Shown here in pieces: positions 54,709 to 63,053 of a DNA stretch of 64,000 bases. The stretch lies in NCBI GenBank assembly GCA_039096225.1, contig JBBPEB010000005.1, forward strand, positions 939,501 to 1,003,500. The letters are read 5' to 3'. This stretch comes from Blastocystis sp. Blastoise (lineage: Eukaryota; Sar; Bigyra; Opalinata; Blastocystidae). Numbering within the stretch: position 1 is the first letter of the stretch; every line of letters begins with the position of its first letter. The notes under the pieces were generated by a model that was given only the letters and a program-made list of their open reading frames with translations, had not been told where the DNA came from and made no database searches. Made by a program: the position numbers and the translations under genes.

Positions 54709-55380
54709 ATGACATCAATATCTCATCTAAGTAAAATTACAAGTCAAATCTGTCATGAACAATTCAATTATACACTTGATCTAGTGGGTAAAAATATAAC
54801 TCATATCAATACATTAGTGAATACAAGTGATATCATCAATATTCCAGAATTCAATATTGAATTTTATGAAAATGCTGGTAGATTTACATTTCCAGCTGGA
54901 AATTATACTTTAGAAGTTTTTTTAGATCAATTATATGAAATTGGGAAAAAAATGAAATCCTATGTTGAAGGAGAACCTTATGGTTTCAGTTATAATAAAG
55001 AAACTAAAACTTTTAAATCAAATCATTATTTTGAATGTGGTCGTAGTGCTGGACTATTTAAATACTTAGGCATCAAATCAGTATACTTTTCACCGGGTGA
55101 TACAATCGTATTTACTGATGAATATATATCCAAGAATATATCATGGTATAAGATCTATATGTTACGTGTATATTGTGATATTATTAATAAAGATAATGAT
55201 TTGATTTCTATTCCTTTATATGCTAAACAAGGATTTGATAATACATTTGCTTTAAGTGATTTATCTATTCCATGTATTGATGGTAAATATACAGATATCC
55301 AATGGGAAGTATATGATCAATTAAATAATCCAATTGATTTATCAAATACAAATCTTTATATATACTTTACAGCATCTTAA
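54709..55380 (+). CDS. 223-aa capsid-associated protein
   Basis: FPAGNYTLEVFLDQL (~63-77) followed by AGLFKYLGI (~112-120), then a beta-rich C-terminal half. Because the same module appears in the 811-aa protein, the two may share an ancestor or interact with the same capsid surface. Lies 101 nt after paralog 2 and 71 nt before the ATPase. Confidence 0.6.
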   Translation: MTSISHLSKITSQICHEQFNYTLDLVGKNITHINTLVNTSDIINIPEFNIEFYENAGRFTFPAGNYTLEVFLDQLYEIGKKMKSYVEGEPYGFSYNKETKTFKSNHYFECGRSAGLFKYLGIKSVYFSPGDTIVFTDEYISKNISWYKIYMLRVYCDIINKDNDLISIPLYAKQGFDNTFALSDLSIPCIDGKYTDIQWEVYDQLNNPIDLSNTNLYIYFTAS

Positions 55381-55450
55381 TAAAATCATTTATTTATCAT
55401 TAACTTATCATTAATTATTTTTTTTGTTTTGTTGATAAAAATCATATAAA

Positions 55451-56488
55451 ATGGTGAATAAAATAAATCCATTAAAAGAAACACGTAAAGGATGTGGAGT
55501 TTTAGAATTCAAATATGGAAAATCACATCATAAAACATATGAATCAAAATTTATATTGATTATTGCAAGAACATTCTCAGGTAAATCTTTCTTAACTGTG
55601 AACCTCTTATGTTCTATGGATCTTAAAAATAAATATAAACAAGTCACAGTAATTTGTCCTGATGCATCCAATAAGAATGAATGTTATACATCCTTTCAAG
55701 ATATTTGTGAACATGCTGGAATTGATTATAAATGGTATGATTCTGTAGATGATAAATTTAAAAAGATTAAAACTGTTGATGAATTAGTCAATACATATAA
55801 ATTACCAGAACATAATTTTATTGTATTGGATGATATCTATCCATTATCTAGACAAACCAAACAATTGATTGTATCTATATTATCTAAAGGTCGTCATTAT
55901 AAACAGAATGCTATTATATGTCTTCAAAGTCATACAGATGTTACCAATCAATCTATATTAAGTCAAGTATCTCATTTCTTTATTAATAGTCAAATCTTAA
56001 AACGTGATCCTGGATTCTTACCAGATAAATTAAAGATTATGCCATCAAATCTAAATGAAATTCTTACAGATGAAGAATTAATGAATGATCCACATCAATT
56101 CTTTATGTTAAAACAAGGTAGTGATGATTTAACGATATGGACTAATCCTGATTGTGGTAGTAAACAGAATGTATATAAGATGGTAAAGAAAAGGAAATGG
56201 ACAGAAGAAGATAGTGAAAAAGAGAAACGAGAAGAACAAGGTGAAGTATCAGGTAGTGGATTGAAACGTCCTAATGAACATATATCTACATATGAAAAGA
56301 AAATGAAGAAGTTTTTACCTGTTGAAGAAGAAGTCTCATTGAAAGGTATTGAACGAGATGAAAAAGATAAACCTAAAGAATCCATCTTACAAATCATACA
56401 AGATCAAATCATACAAGATAGTCAACGACGCATTTTCAATCCTTATTTAAATAAAAAGCATTATTCTGGTTATCCATCTTTTCATTAA
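55451..56488 (+). CDS. A32/HerA-type DNA packaging ATPase, 345 aa
   Basis: Walker A-like ARTFSGKS (39-46; Ala in place of the first Gly), Walker B FIVLDD (123-128) and a sensor-type CLQSHTD (157-163). The fold fits the FtsK-HerA clade packaging ATPases of Polinton-like viruses and virophages. The C-terminal 100 residues are charged and contain SGSGL, a possible protease site. It follows the capsid genes directly, as in related viruses. Confidence 0.8.
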   Translation: MVNKINPLKETRKGCGVLEFKYGKSHHKTYESKFILIIARTFSGKSFLTVNLLCSMDLKNKYKQVTVICPDASNKNECYTSFQDICEHAGIDYKWYDSVDDKFKKIKTVDELVNTYKLPEHNFIVLDDIYPLSRQTKQLIVSILSKGRHYKQNAIICLQSHTDVTNQSILSQVSHFFINSQILKRDPGFLPDKLKIMPSNLNEILTDEELMNDPHQFFMLKQGSDDLTIWTNPDCGSKQNVYKMVKKRKWTEEDSEKEKREEQGEVSGSGLKRPNEHISTYEKKMKKFLPVEEEVSLKGIERDEKDKPKESILQIIQDQIIQDSQRRIFNPYLNKKHYSGYPSFH

Positions 56489-56530
56489 TTTTTTATATTT
56501 TAATTTATTATATAAACCATAATTATTTTA

Positions 56531-56540
56531 TTGTTTTGTT
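56531..56540 (+). terminator. Representative TTGTTTTGTT intergenic motif
   Basis: Plus-strand occurrences in element B: 37936, 43526, 46814, 53281, 54668, 55424, 56531, 57601, 58904, 60483. Minus-strand ones (as AACAAAAC): 38391, 38644, 40956, 41884, 48650, 49145. Each lies 15-85 nt after a stop codon in the sense orientation of that gene. The divergent starts at 42444/42843 and 51622/51712 have none. A 3'-end or termination signal fits better than a promoter. The exact mechanism is unknown. Confidence 0.5.
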
Positions 56541-57566
56541 ATGAGTTCAATTACAAAAAGATATTTAAAACAAAATTGTGATCCACGATTATTTGGAGGA
56601 TCACCACCAAAATCAAATAGACGTGATCTTTATCATAAACGTTATGTAAGATATGGAGGAACTGGATTTGAAGAAATTGTTAGACAACAAACTAGAGATG
56701 CTGATTGGGCTGATTTTAAAAATGGTGTCTATACTGCATTACCTATTTTAGGTACATTAGGAGCATTTGCTGGATATAATTATTATCAGAAACGTAAAGA
56801 ACAAAAACGTCAAGAAAAAGCAAAAGAAGAAAAGAAAAGACAATTTGAAGAACATATTGAAGATGCTAATAGAGATGATGAATTATATAATGATGATGCT
56901 ACTTATCAACCAAAGAGAATAACAAGAAAAATGATGGCTGATGATGATAAAGATTTTGATGATAATGTTGTTGATGAAGATGATTATGGTCAAGGTACCC
57001 ATAGAAGGCATCAGAAACATCGTAAAGAACATGGGAGTCACCGAGAAAAAGAAAAGAAAACAAGTAAATTCGTTACTCCTCAAATAAGAATTATTGCTAA
57101 GAAGTCTATTCGTTCTAGTAATGTAAAATCTAATAAGAAGAAATTACAAGATATTAAAGAACGATTACCTAAAAATGATGAGCATGTGTCTGTACGTGAT
57201 ATTGTTAATGTTGTTATCGATAAAGAATATCCTATGGATCCAAAACAAAAGCATTCTATTATTGCGAATACTGCTATTAAAACTATTAAAACGATTGTTC
57301 CTATTGTAGTGAATGCATTAAAATACTATTATCCTTCTCTTGGTATCCCTATTGATTTCGCTTATAATATGATTACTACTGATGATGATAAGAAACGTAA
57401 AGAAACTGCTGATAACTATTTTAAAAATCCTAGTGGAAGTGGTGTTACAAAAGAGAATGCTGAACGTTGTGGTGGTGCTCTTGTCAACTCTACATCCTTT
57501 GATACTACTACTAATTTAATTATTAATCTTGTTCAATTCTTCTTAAAAAAATTTCATTTAAATTAA
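56541..57566 (+). CDS. 341-aa membrane/coiled-coil virion-type protein
   Basis: The N-terminus has FGGSP and YGGTG motifs. One hydrophobic segment (~64-84, ALPILGTLGAFAGY) is followed by a Lys/Glu/Arg-rich coiled coil (~85-120), a long charged region and a second hydrophobic stretch (~255-285). NPSGSGV and CGGAL are near the C-terminus. The ATG follows the TTGTTTTGTT motif with no gap. Probably a structural or membrane-interacting protein; the family is not recognised. Confidence 0.55.
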   Translation: MSSITKRYLKQNCDPRLFGGSPPKSNRRDLYHKRYVRYGGTGFEEIVRQQTRDADWADFKNGVYTALPILGTLGAFAGYNYYQKRKEQKRQEKAKEEKKRQFEEHIEDANRDDELYNDDATYQPKRITRKMMADDDKDFDDNVVDEDDYGQGTHRRHQKHRKEHGSHREKEKKTSKFVTPQIRIIAKKSIRSSNVKSNKKKLQDIKERLPKNDEHVSVRDIVNVVIDKEYPMDPKQKHSIIANTAIKTIKTIVPIVVNALKYYYPSLGIPIDFAYNMITTDDDKKRKETADNYFKNPSGSGVTKENAERCGGALVNSTSFDTTTNLIINLVQFFLKKFHLN

Positions 57567-57642
57567 TTATTTTAACTTTTATTATTTCATAATTAATTAT
57601 TTGTTTTGTTATATAATTATTTTTAAATTAATACAATAAATA

Positions 57643-58821
57643 ATGCAAAGTAATTTAGGAGATAGTGTAACTCTCTATGATATTTTATCAAGAAATCAGA
57701 AAAAACAATCTTGGGATCCATGGTTACCGAATTCATATATTTGTCAAGATGAACAACCTGTACAACCTTTAGCACATGATCCTAATGCACAAGGATCTAT
57801 GTATAGCTCAATGGCAGTTCAAGCATTGAGAAATCATGGTCAATCAACTGAAGATATGTTTATAGCTACTATGAATTCAGCTAAAGCTAATGGAGATACT
57901 GCAAGATACTCATCTATGTTATCTCAATGGCAAACTAATTATGGTGTACCTACTACCAGTAAGATATGGTATGATGCTAGTAATCCTAATAATTATCAAT
58001 ATGAAACGTTATTATCTTCAATAAAAGGCTTAAATGGATTGAATTCAGAAGCATATAAACAGAATAAAGAGAATTATGAATTCTATTCAAATGCTCAAAA
58101 AGATATGTATGATCAATTAAACAATATTTCATATCAAATTAAAACAAATAATGATGACATTCATGCTGAAGCAGCATCAATGAAACAAAATATGACTAAT
58201 AATTATGAAAATCTACATAAAGATAACGAATATTTGAACTCAAAGATGGATACAAATGAAAATAATCGTCAATCAGATAATAATATTACAAACTCTAAAA
58301 TGGATACATATGAAAATAATCGTAAAAAAGATGTTAACAATACAAATTCGAAGATGGATAAATATGAAAATAATCGTCATCAAGACTACAACAATACACA
58401 ATCTAGAATGGATAAATATGAAAAGAATCGTCAAAATGATACTAATAAAACAAACGCTAAGATGGATGAATATGAAAGTAACCGTAAAAAAGATGCCAAA
58501 GCATTTGAAGATAAGATGGATGAACAAGGTATGCATTATGATATTGTTGAAAGTGGCATACCATTCACAATTTATGTTAATGGTAAGAACTCAAAAGTAA
58601 TATGTAATCAGCCAGAGTTTAAGGATCAGGTATTCCTTCTTAAAGATGAAAAGATTTATGTCAGATCAGCTGAAAAGTCAGGTTATATATATAAAAAGTA
58701 CGGAACAATGCCACTTGATGAATTCATTAGCAAATATAATGAAGGCTTATTTAATGAAAATAAGGCACTTCCTGATAAAGAACATAGTGGATTAAGAAAT
58801 CATCAAAACGATGAAACTTAA
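57643..58821 (+). CDS. 392-aa fibre-like protein with 18-residue repeats
   Basis: N-terminal domain (~1-150, Trp/Tyr/Pro-containing), a helix (~150-198), five 18-residue repeats (199-288) of the form NSKMD.YENNR..D.NNT, then a C-terminal beta-rich domain (~296-360). The layout (anchor, trimeric-looking shaft, head) suits a receptor-binding fibre. The C-terminal domain uses CAG, AAG and CTT codons more freely than its neighbours, hinting at separate acquisition. The homologue in element A lies beyond the window edge. Confidence 0.55.
   Translation: MQSNLGDSVTLYDILSRNQKKQSWDPWLPNSYICQDEQPVQPLAHDPNAQGSMYSSMAVQALRNHGQSTEDMFIATMNSAKANGDTARYSSMLSQWQTNYGVPTTSKIWYDASNPNNYQYETLLSSIKGLNGLNSEAYKQNKENYEFYSNAQKDMYDQLNNISYQIKTNNDDIHAEAASMKQNMTNNYENLHKDNEYLNSKMDTNENNRQSDNNITNSKMDTYENNRKKDVNNTNSKMDKYENNRHQDYNNTQSRMDKYEKNRQNDTNKTNAKMDEYESNRKKDAKAFEDKMDEQGMHYDIVESGIPFTIYVNGKNSKVICNQPEFKDQVFLLKDEKIYVRSAEKSGYIYKKYGTMPLDEFISKYNEGLFNENKALPDKEHSGLRNHQNDET
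58237..58506 (+). repeat. Five 54-bp in-frame tandem repeats
   Basis: Units start at about 58237, 58291, 58345, 58399 and 58453. The DNA has diverged between units but the K/R-M-D, E-x-N-R and D positions are kept, so the repeat is maintained at protein level. Confidence 0.75.
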
Positions 58822-58943
58822 TAGACTATATTATATTTACTTATTTATGCAATATTATGTTTGCCATTTAAGTTATAATTTTGTTAATATATATTTATTT
58901 TTTTGTTTTGTTTTAAAATTCATAATTATTTTATTAAACTAAA

Positions 58944-60434
58944 ATGATACAAAGTGCTCGTTTAAATGTTTCAAATAAAGGATTAGTAGGCGTAAATCAT
59001 CGTGCTACTGGTCATGAATATCGAAATTATATTGTTCCAGGATCTATTCCTGATGGAGAAGAACGTTATCCAATTAATTATTCTATTGCTCCAAATTCAT
59101 TATATGCTGTTAAGAAAATTGAAAGTAATATGGTCAATAGAGCAACATCCAATCCATTTTTCTCCTATTTATCAGAAACCAGACAAGATATTATACAAAG
59201 TTCCTTAGAAGAATCAGAAGAAAGTGAACCAATAGATGAAGGATCTGGGTTATTACCTGATGGTAGAATTCCGAAGAATTTCACAAGAAAACTCATTTAT
59301 GCTCATGATTATGTCTTACCTTATATGAAACAAAATCATATGTCTGATTATGCTAAATATTCTAGATTATTAAATCCTCGTACAATTGATAGTGCAATTG
59401 ATTTTACTAAAAGAGATCGTGATGGTTATTTATATTCTAGAGGTGGTAATTTATTTTCTAATATTTATCACACTGTGAGTGATGTATATAATGTGTCTGA
59501 TAAATTAACTGGAGGTATTAATAACATCACTCATGGAATAAGTAATGCTGTTGATTATGGTGCAAATAAATTCAAAGATCTCAAGAATTGGTGGAGAGAT
59601 ATTAATGTTGATCCACAAGAAGGATTCAATGATATTAAAGGAAAACTTGTAAGTGATAGAAACAATTTATATGATAATTGGAAATTAACTGATGATAATG
59701 AAGCTAAGAAAAATAATAAAATATTAGCTGATAACTATTTCAGATTTGCTCATATGTCAGGTAATGATACTAAAGAACAAAGACTTAACAAAAAGGTATC
59801 TTTAGATAATCAAGCAACAACATTTCATAAAAATTATATTCCATATGCAGAAAACCCAACATTTGTTAATAAAGTTGTTAATACTGCAACAAATGTATCA
59901 AAACCTGTGTATAATGGCGTTAAGAAAGTTGCAAACTCTATTGTTAGTGGTACAAAGAACGCGTTTAATAGTTTTTCTAATTGGTGGTATGGTAAAAATC
60001 CAGAGGAAGAAATACCACAAACAGAAAATCCAATAGAAACAAATAATAATGTTATACCAACTTCTTCATCTACCCCTGATACTCTAACTCTAGAAAATAT
60101 TCATAATATTACCATAGAAGATTCAAATCCTCCAAATTTAATTCCTCTTATGAATGATCCTACTGTTCCTTTACCTGATACTGTTCCAATGTCTCAAGCA
60201 ATAACGAATAAATTCACTCCAAATATTACACCTGTAGCCCCGATTCCTAATCCAGTAGAAAATGTCACTCTTGAAAATAATAATAAACGAAATAAAAAAG
60301 AAGATGATGAATTTCAATCATTTGATGAAGATGATGGTGAGGTATTTTATGATCTCGAAGAAGGTAATGGATTACGTAGAAAAAGACGTATTTCAAAAAA
60401 TAAAAAATTAAGAAATAAACGTAGAAAACATTAG
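58944..60434 (+). CDS. Basic virion-type protein, 496 aa
   Basis: Its N-terminal block resembles the 548-aa protein. It carries EGSGLLPDG (~97-105) and RGGNLFSNIYHTV (~168-180), the latter followed by an amphipathic region and a second repeat-like FNSFSNWWYGKN (~345-356). A Pro/Asn/Thr-rich segment (~360-450) precedes a Lys/Arg-rich C-terminus with EEGNGLRRKRR. The GG- and GSG-preceded amphipathic helices suggest protease-released, membrane-active or cementing peptides, as in minor capsid proteins of related lineages. That is inference. Confidence 0.55.
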   Translation: MIQSARLNVSNKGLVGVNHRATGHEYRNYIVPGSIPDGEERYPINYSIAPNSLYAVKKIESNMVNRATSNPFFSYLSETRQDIIQSSLEESEESEPIDEGSGLLPDGRIPKNFTRKLIYAHDYVLPYMKQNHMSDYAKYSRLLNPRTIDSAIDFTKRDRDGYLYSRGGNLFSNIYHTVSDVYNVSDKLTGGINNITHGISNAVDYGANKFKDLKNWWRDINVDPQEGFNDIKGKLVSDRNNLYDNWKLTDDNEAKKNNKILADNYFRFAHMSGNDTKEQRLNKKVSLDNQATTFHKNYIPYAENPTFVNKVVNTATNVSKPVYNGVKKVANSIVSGTKNAFNSFSNWWYGKNPEEEIPQTENPIETNNNVIPTSSSTPDTLTLENIHNITIEDSNPPNLIPLMNDPTVPLPDTVPMSQAITNKFTPNITPVAPIPNPVENVTLENNNKRNKKEDDEFQSFDEDDGEVFYDLEEGNGLRRKRRISKNKKLRNKRRKH

Positions 60435-60508
60435 TTAATTTTATTTTGTTTTATTTATTATTATTTTTAAAAACTAAACAATTTGTTTTGTTATTTATAA
60501 AAATTAAT

Positions 60509-60676
60509 TTAAAAATCAATAAAATTCTTGATATAATCTTCGTAATCATCCTCACTTTCAGTTTGAATAGTATCCATTTCAGAATCACTATCACTTAATT
60601 CATCAACTTCAAAGTTTCCATAAGGTTTCCAAGTACCTTGTTTATAATCTGGAGCAAATTGCTTTGGAGAATTCAT
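60509..60676 (-). CDS. 55-aa acidic protein
   Basis: ATG at 60676, stop at 60509. The first 25 residues contain aromatic/Pro-rich NSPKQFAPDYKQGTWKPYG; the rest is a run of Asp/Glu/Ser (DSDSEMDTIQTESEDDYEDY). A six-unit heat-shock element lies 47 nt upstream, which supports it as a real gene. Convergent with the 496-aa gene. Possibly a small acidic regulator or DNA mimic. Confidence 0.55.
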   Translation of the reverse strand: MNSPKQFAPDYKQGTWKPYGNFEVDELSDSDSEMDTIQTESEDDYEDYIKNFIDF

Positions 60677-60722
60677 AATAAATAGTATAAAAATAGAAAA
60701 AATTCACAATACAATTTTATTG

Positions 60723-60750
60723 TTCTAGAATGTTCTAGAATGTTCTCGAA
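60723..60750. promoter_or_regulatory. Six-unit heat-shock element upstream of 55-aa gene
   Basis: TTC-GAA repeated three times at 5-bp spacing, adjacent to the right TIR. The element thus carries a heat-shock element beside both TIRs. Confidence 0.75.
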
Positions 60751-60759
60751 AATTTTTAG

Positions 60760-61472
60760 TTTTCCATATCGGTCGGTCATGTTTCCAAAAGTCTCTCGTT
60801 ATAGTCGTGGTGGTGGGTACATCTTTTTACAAGACCACACCACCACCAGCTTTTCTTTCACCCACTATAAATACATACCTTGATCACTTTACTCTTTTTA
60901 TATAATTTTTTTATGATTATCATGACTTTTTATATTATTTATTGATCACTATACATACATTTTTATTTTTATATATTCCCGTGATTATTTTTATTATTTC
61001 TTTTTAGATAGAACCATCCATTTCATCTTTTCTCTATATAAAGGGAGGGTCGGGGTGTGTGTTTATTTAGCACATTCTGTGCTTCTTTTCGTATTTCTTT
61101 CTGTATTCCCGTGATTATTTTACTCACTTTACCAACGATGGAGTCATTTTCCATGAATATTCCCTGTAAAGGGGAGGGTTGGACTGTGTATTTTATTTCT
61201 TTTATGATTACTATGAGTTTCTCCTTGATCACTTTACGTTTCACGTTGGAATCGGAACACAAATAAATTAAAAATAAATAAACATGGGAAAAAATAAATA
61301 CACACACACACTACCCTACACTCCCATGGTTATTTTACTTCAGAAATGTTATTAATTCTTCCGTCGAGAACAAAAAGGGGGGATGACTTCCCCGCTTATG
61401 GCTGCGCGCGTCGCGCAGACTCTATGCGGGGTTTGCATACCCCCTTCTGCAGTTCGAAGAACGGAAGAATTA
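60760..61472. repeat. Right terminal inverted repeat of element B
   Basis: Inverted copy of 36127-36839 and direct copy of 25831-26543. Like them it has a GC-rich tip and an AT-rich body with repeated TGATCAC and CCCGTGATTATTT words. Confidence 0.85.
61353..61472. repeat. Nested terminal palindrome, right end of element B
   Basis: Outer stem of 12 bp (61353-61364 with 61461-61472). Inside it are GAAC/GTTC, GGGGG/CCCCC, CCCCGC/GCGGGG and the CTGCGCG/CGCGCAG hairpin with a 3-nt loop. Confidence 0.75.
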
Positions 61473-61475
61473 TTA

Positions 61476-62163
61476 GTTTAACGAATCAACTAATACTATA
61501 TAAACAATAAATAGAATGAATATATAAAATATAAAAAAAACTATAAGAATAAATATATATTTCTACTAATAAATACTATAAGACCTATATATACAAAACT
61601 ATAGATAAAAGTAAATAATTAAATTAAAAATAAATAATTATATAAAACAATACTATTTAATATATATCTGAATTAAATATATCAAATAAATTAAATAAAA
61701 TAACATAAAAATAATAATAATAAAAATATTTATATATACCTAAAAAATGAAAAGGAAGAATTTTCTTTTTTAATTAAACCACTTTTTCAAGATTCGGTAA
61801 CTACCCTAGAGTAATATAGATAGTGAATAAAGTAAAATAAATAAAAGAATAAATAAAAATAAATATATACAGAAATGAATGTCTCCCATTCTCTCACTTT
61901 TGTTTTGATTTGAATTTATTTTGATTTAAAATCGTCAACCATTAGTACATAAGTGATTTGAAGAATCTCATTCAATTACAACCTAAATAAATAAAATAGA
62001 AATTAGACAAAATTATTATATTTTATATTTATATACTTTTGAAGAGACCTGTGTGACTAAAGTGAAGGCTTGAAACTGTTAGTGACACCTATAAGTTCTA
62101 AAAATAAATAAACGATAACATAATTACTGATTAAGTATTTGTATATAAAATAATTATAAAATA
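61476..62163 (+). repeat. 688-bp direct repeat, right of element B
   Basis: Begins 3 nt after the element tip and ends where the sequence passes into TTTACTAG. Apparently identical to 35438-36125. Either a very long target duplication, a product of recombination, or an assembly effect. Confidence 0.85.
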
Positions 62164-63053
62164 TTTACTAGTATAAAGGTTCACAGACTTCCTGAGATAG
62201 TTGATGCTCGAAAATAAATGAAAAGCAATCAACAAAGCTGGATAAGCTTAAAAATAAATTTTTGATTTTTTAAAGAAATAAATTTTTTTTATACATTTTT
62301 TCTTTTGTTAGTTAAAGACTTTTTTTCGACCGATTTTTTTCTTTTTTTGTCTTAAACTGAACTCAAACCCTAACCCTAACCCTAGACAAGAAAAATGGTC
62401 CACCAGTGACAATTTTCTGACATTCATAAGAATGGCAACTTTATCATAATTCACATTCAATTCTATGTTCTTTCGAGTCTGTGAATTCGTTAGTATACGT
62501 GAATAATTCAATTAAGTAAATTGCCGAACAAAATTAAAAATGATTGTCCTAGATATTGTGGATAATTTCTTGAATATGTTATAGAAAGTCTTAAATTATC
62601 AGTTAATATACAAATAAAACATCTTACTATCAGTTTCTTAGATATAAATATATAAATATAAAACAACGAATTTATATGAGTGTCCACACAACATTATACC
62701 AAGTTTATTTTTGTTTTTGTGGTATAAATTACTTTCGTCGGTATAAAAAAAATTAAAGACCGATTTTTTCGTAATTTTGGTATAAATTTATGGGGAACCT
62801 GGTATAAAAGGGAAAAAGCTGCCCACCAGTGTATACTTTTTTATTAGTAAATAATATTTAAAATAATTAATAAGAAATAATGTCCCAAAATACTGATGGA
62901 CAACAACCAAACACTCAGACAACTTCAGAAACGTATAACTATTTATATATACCCTAATATATATAGTAATATATATAATTAGTATTATAGATATAACAAA
63001 TAGAACAATATAAAAAAAATTAAACGTGACATATATAATAAACATATATTATA
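62164..63053. other. Host flank, no gene seen
   Basis: AT-rich, unlike the viral DNA. Two similar stretches in direct order (GACCGATTTTTT ... CCACCAGTG at about 62329-62408 and 62759-62831) and several GGTATAAA words (62730-62815) may be edges of small transposons. No ORF with a credible protein. Confidence 0.45.
62368..62384 (-). repeat. Interstitial telomere-like repeat (TTAGGG type)
   Basis: Two and five-sixths units of CCCTAA on the plus strand. Too short to be a telomere; it may be a repair scar or chance. Confidence 0.5.

Larger units (their letters stand above)
36127..61472 (+). mobile_element. Element B: complete integrated Polinton-like virus/virophage-type genome
   Basis: 25,346 bp bounded by TIRs of about 713 bp whose tips begin TAATTCTTCCGT. 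It encodes 19 protein genes and one small RNA. All major ORFs are open, including the 811-aa gene that is broken in element A. The replication/integration half occupies 36985-48626 and the structural half 48694-60434. The direct 688-bp repeats outside the TIRs are not part of the element. This copy could in principle be functional; that is inference from ORF integrity. Confidence 0.85.

Noticed and set aside
37936-60492. TTGTTTTGTT as a late promoter
   Set aside because: It is absent from the divergent starts of the main capsid genes and present between convergent genes, which a promoter would not explain; kept instead as a 3'-end motif.
1-61472. The inverted arrangement as a simple assembly palindrome
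   Set aside because: The two arms differ by a 6.4-kb Helitron, an 18-bp indel, a 145-bp segment and many structural-gene substitutions, so they are distinct copies; a misjoin in the spacer cannot be excluded without reads.
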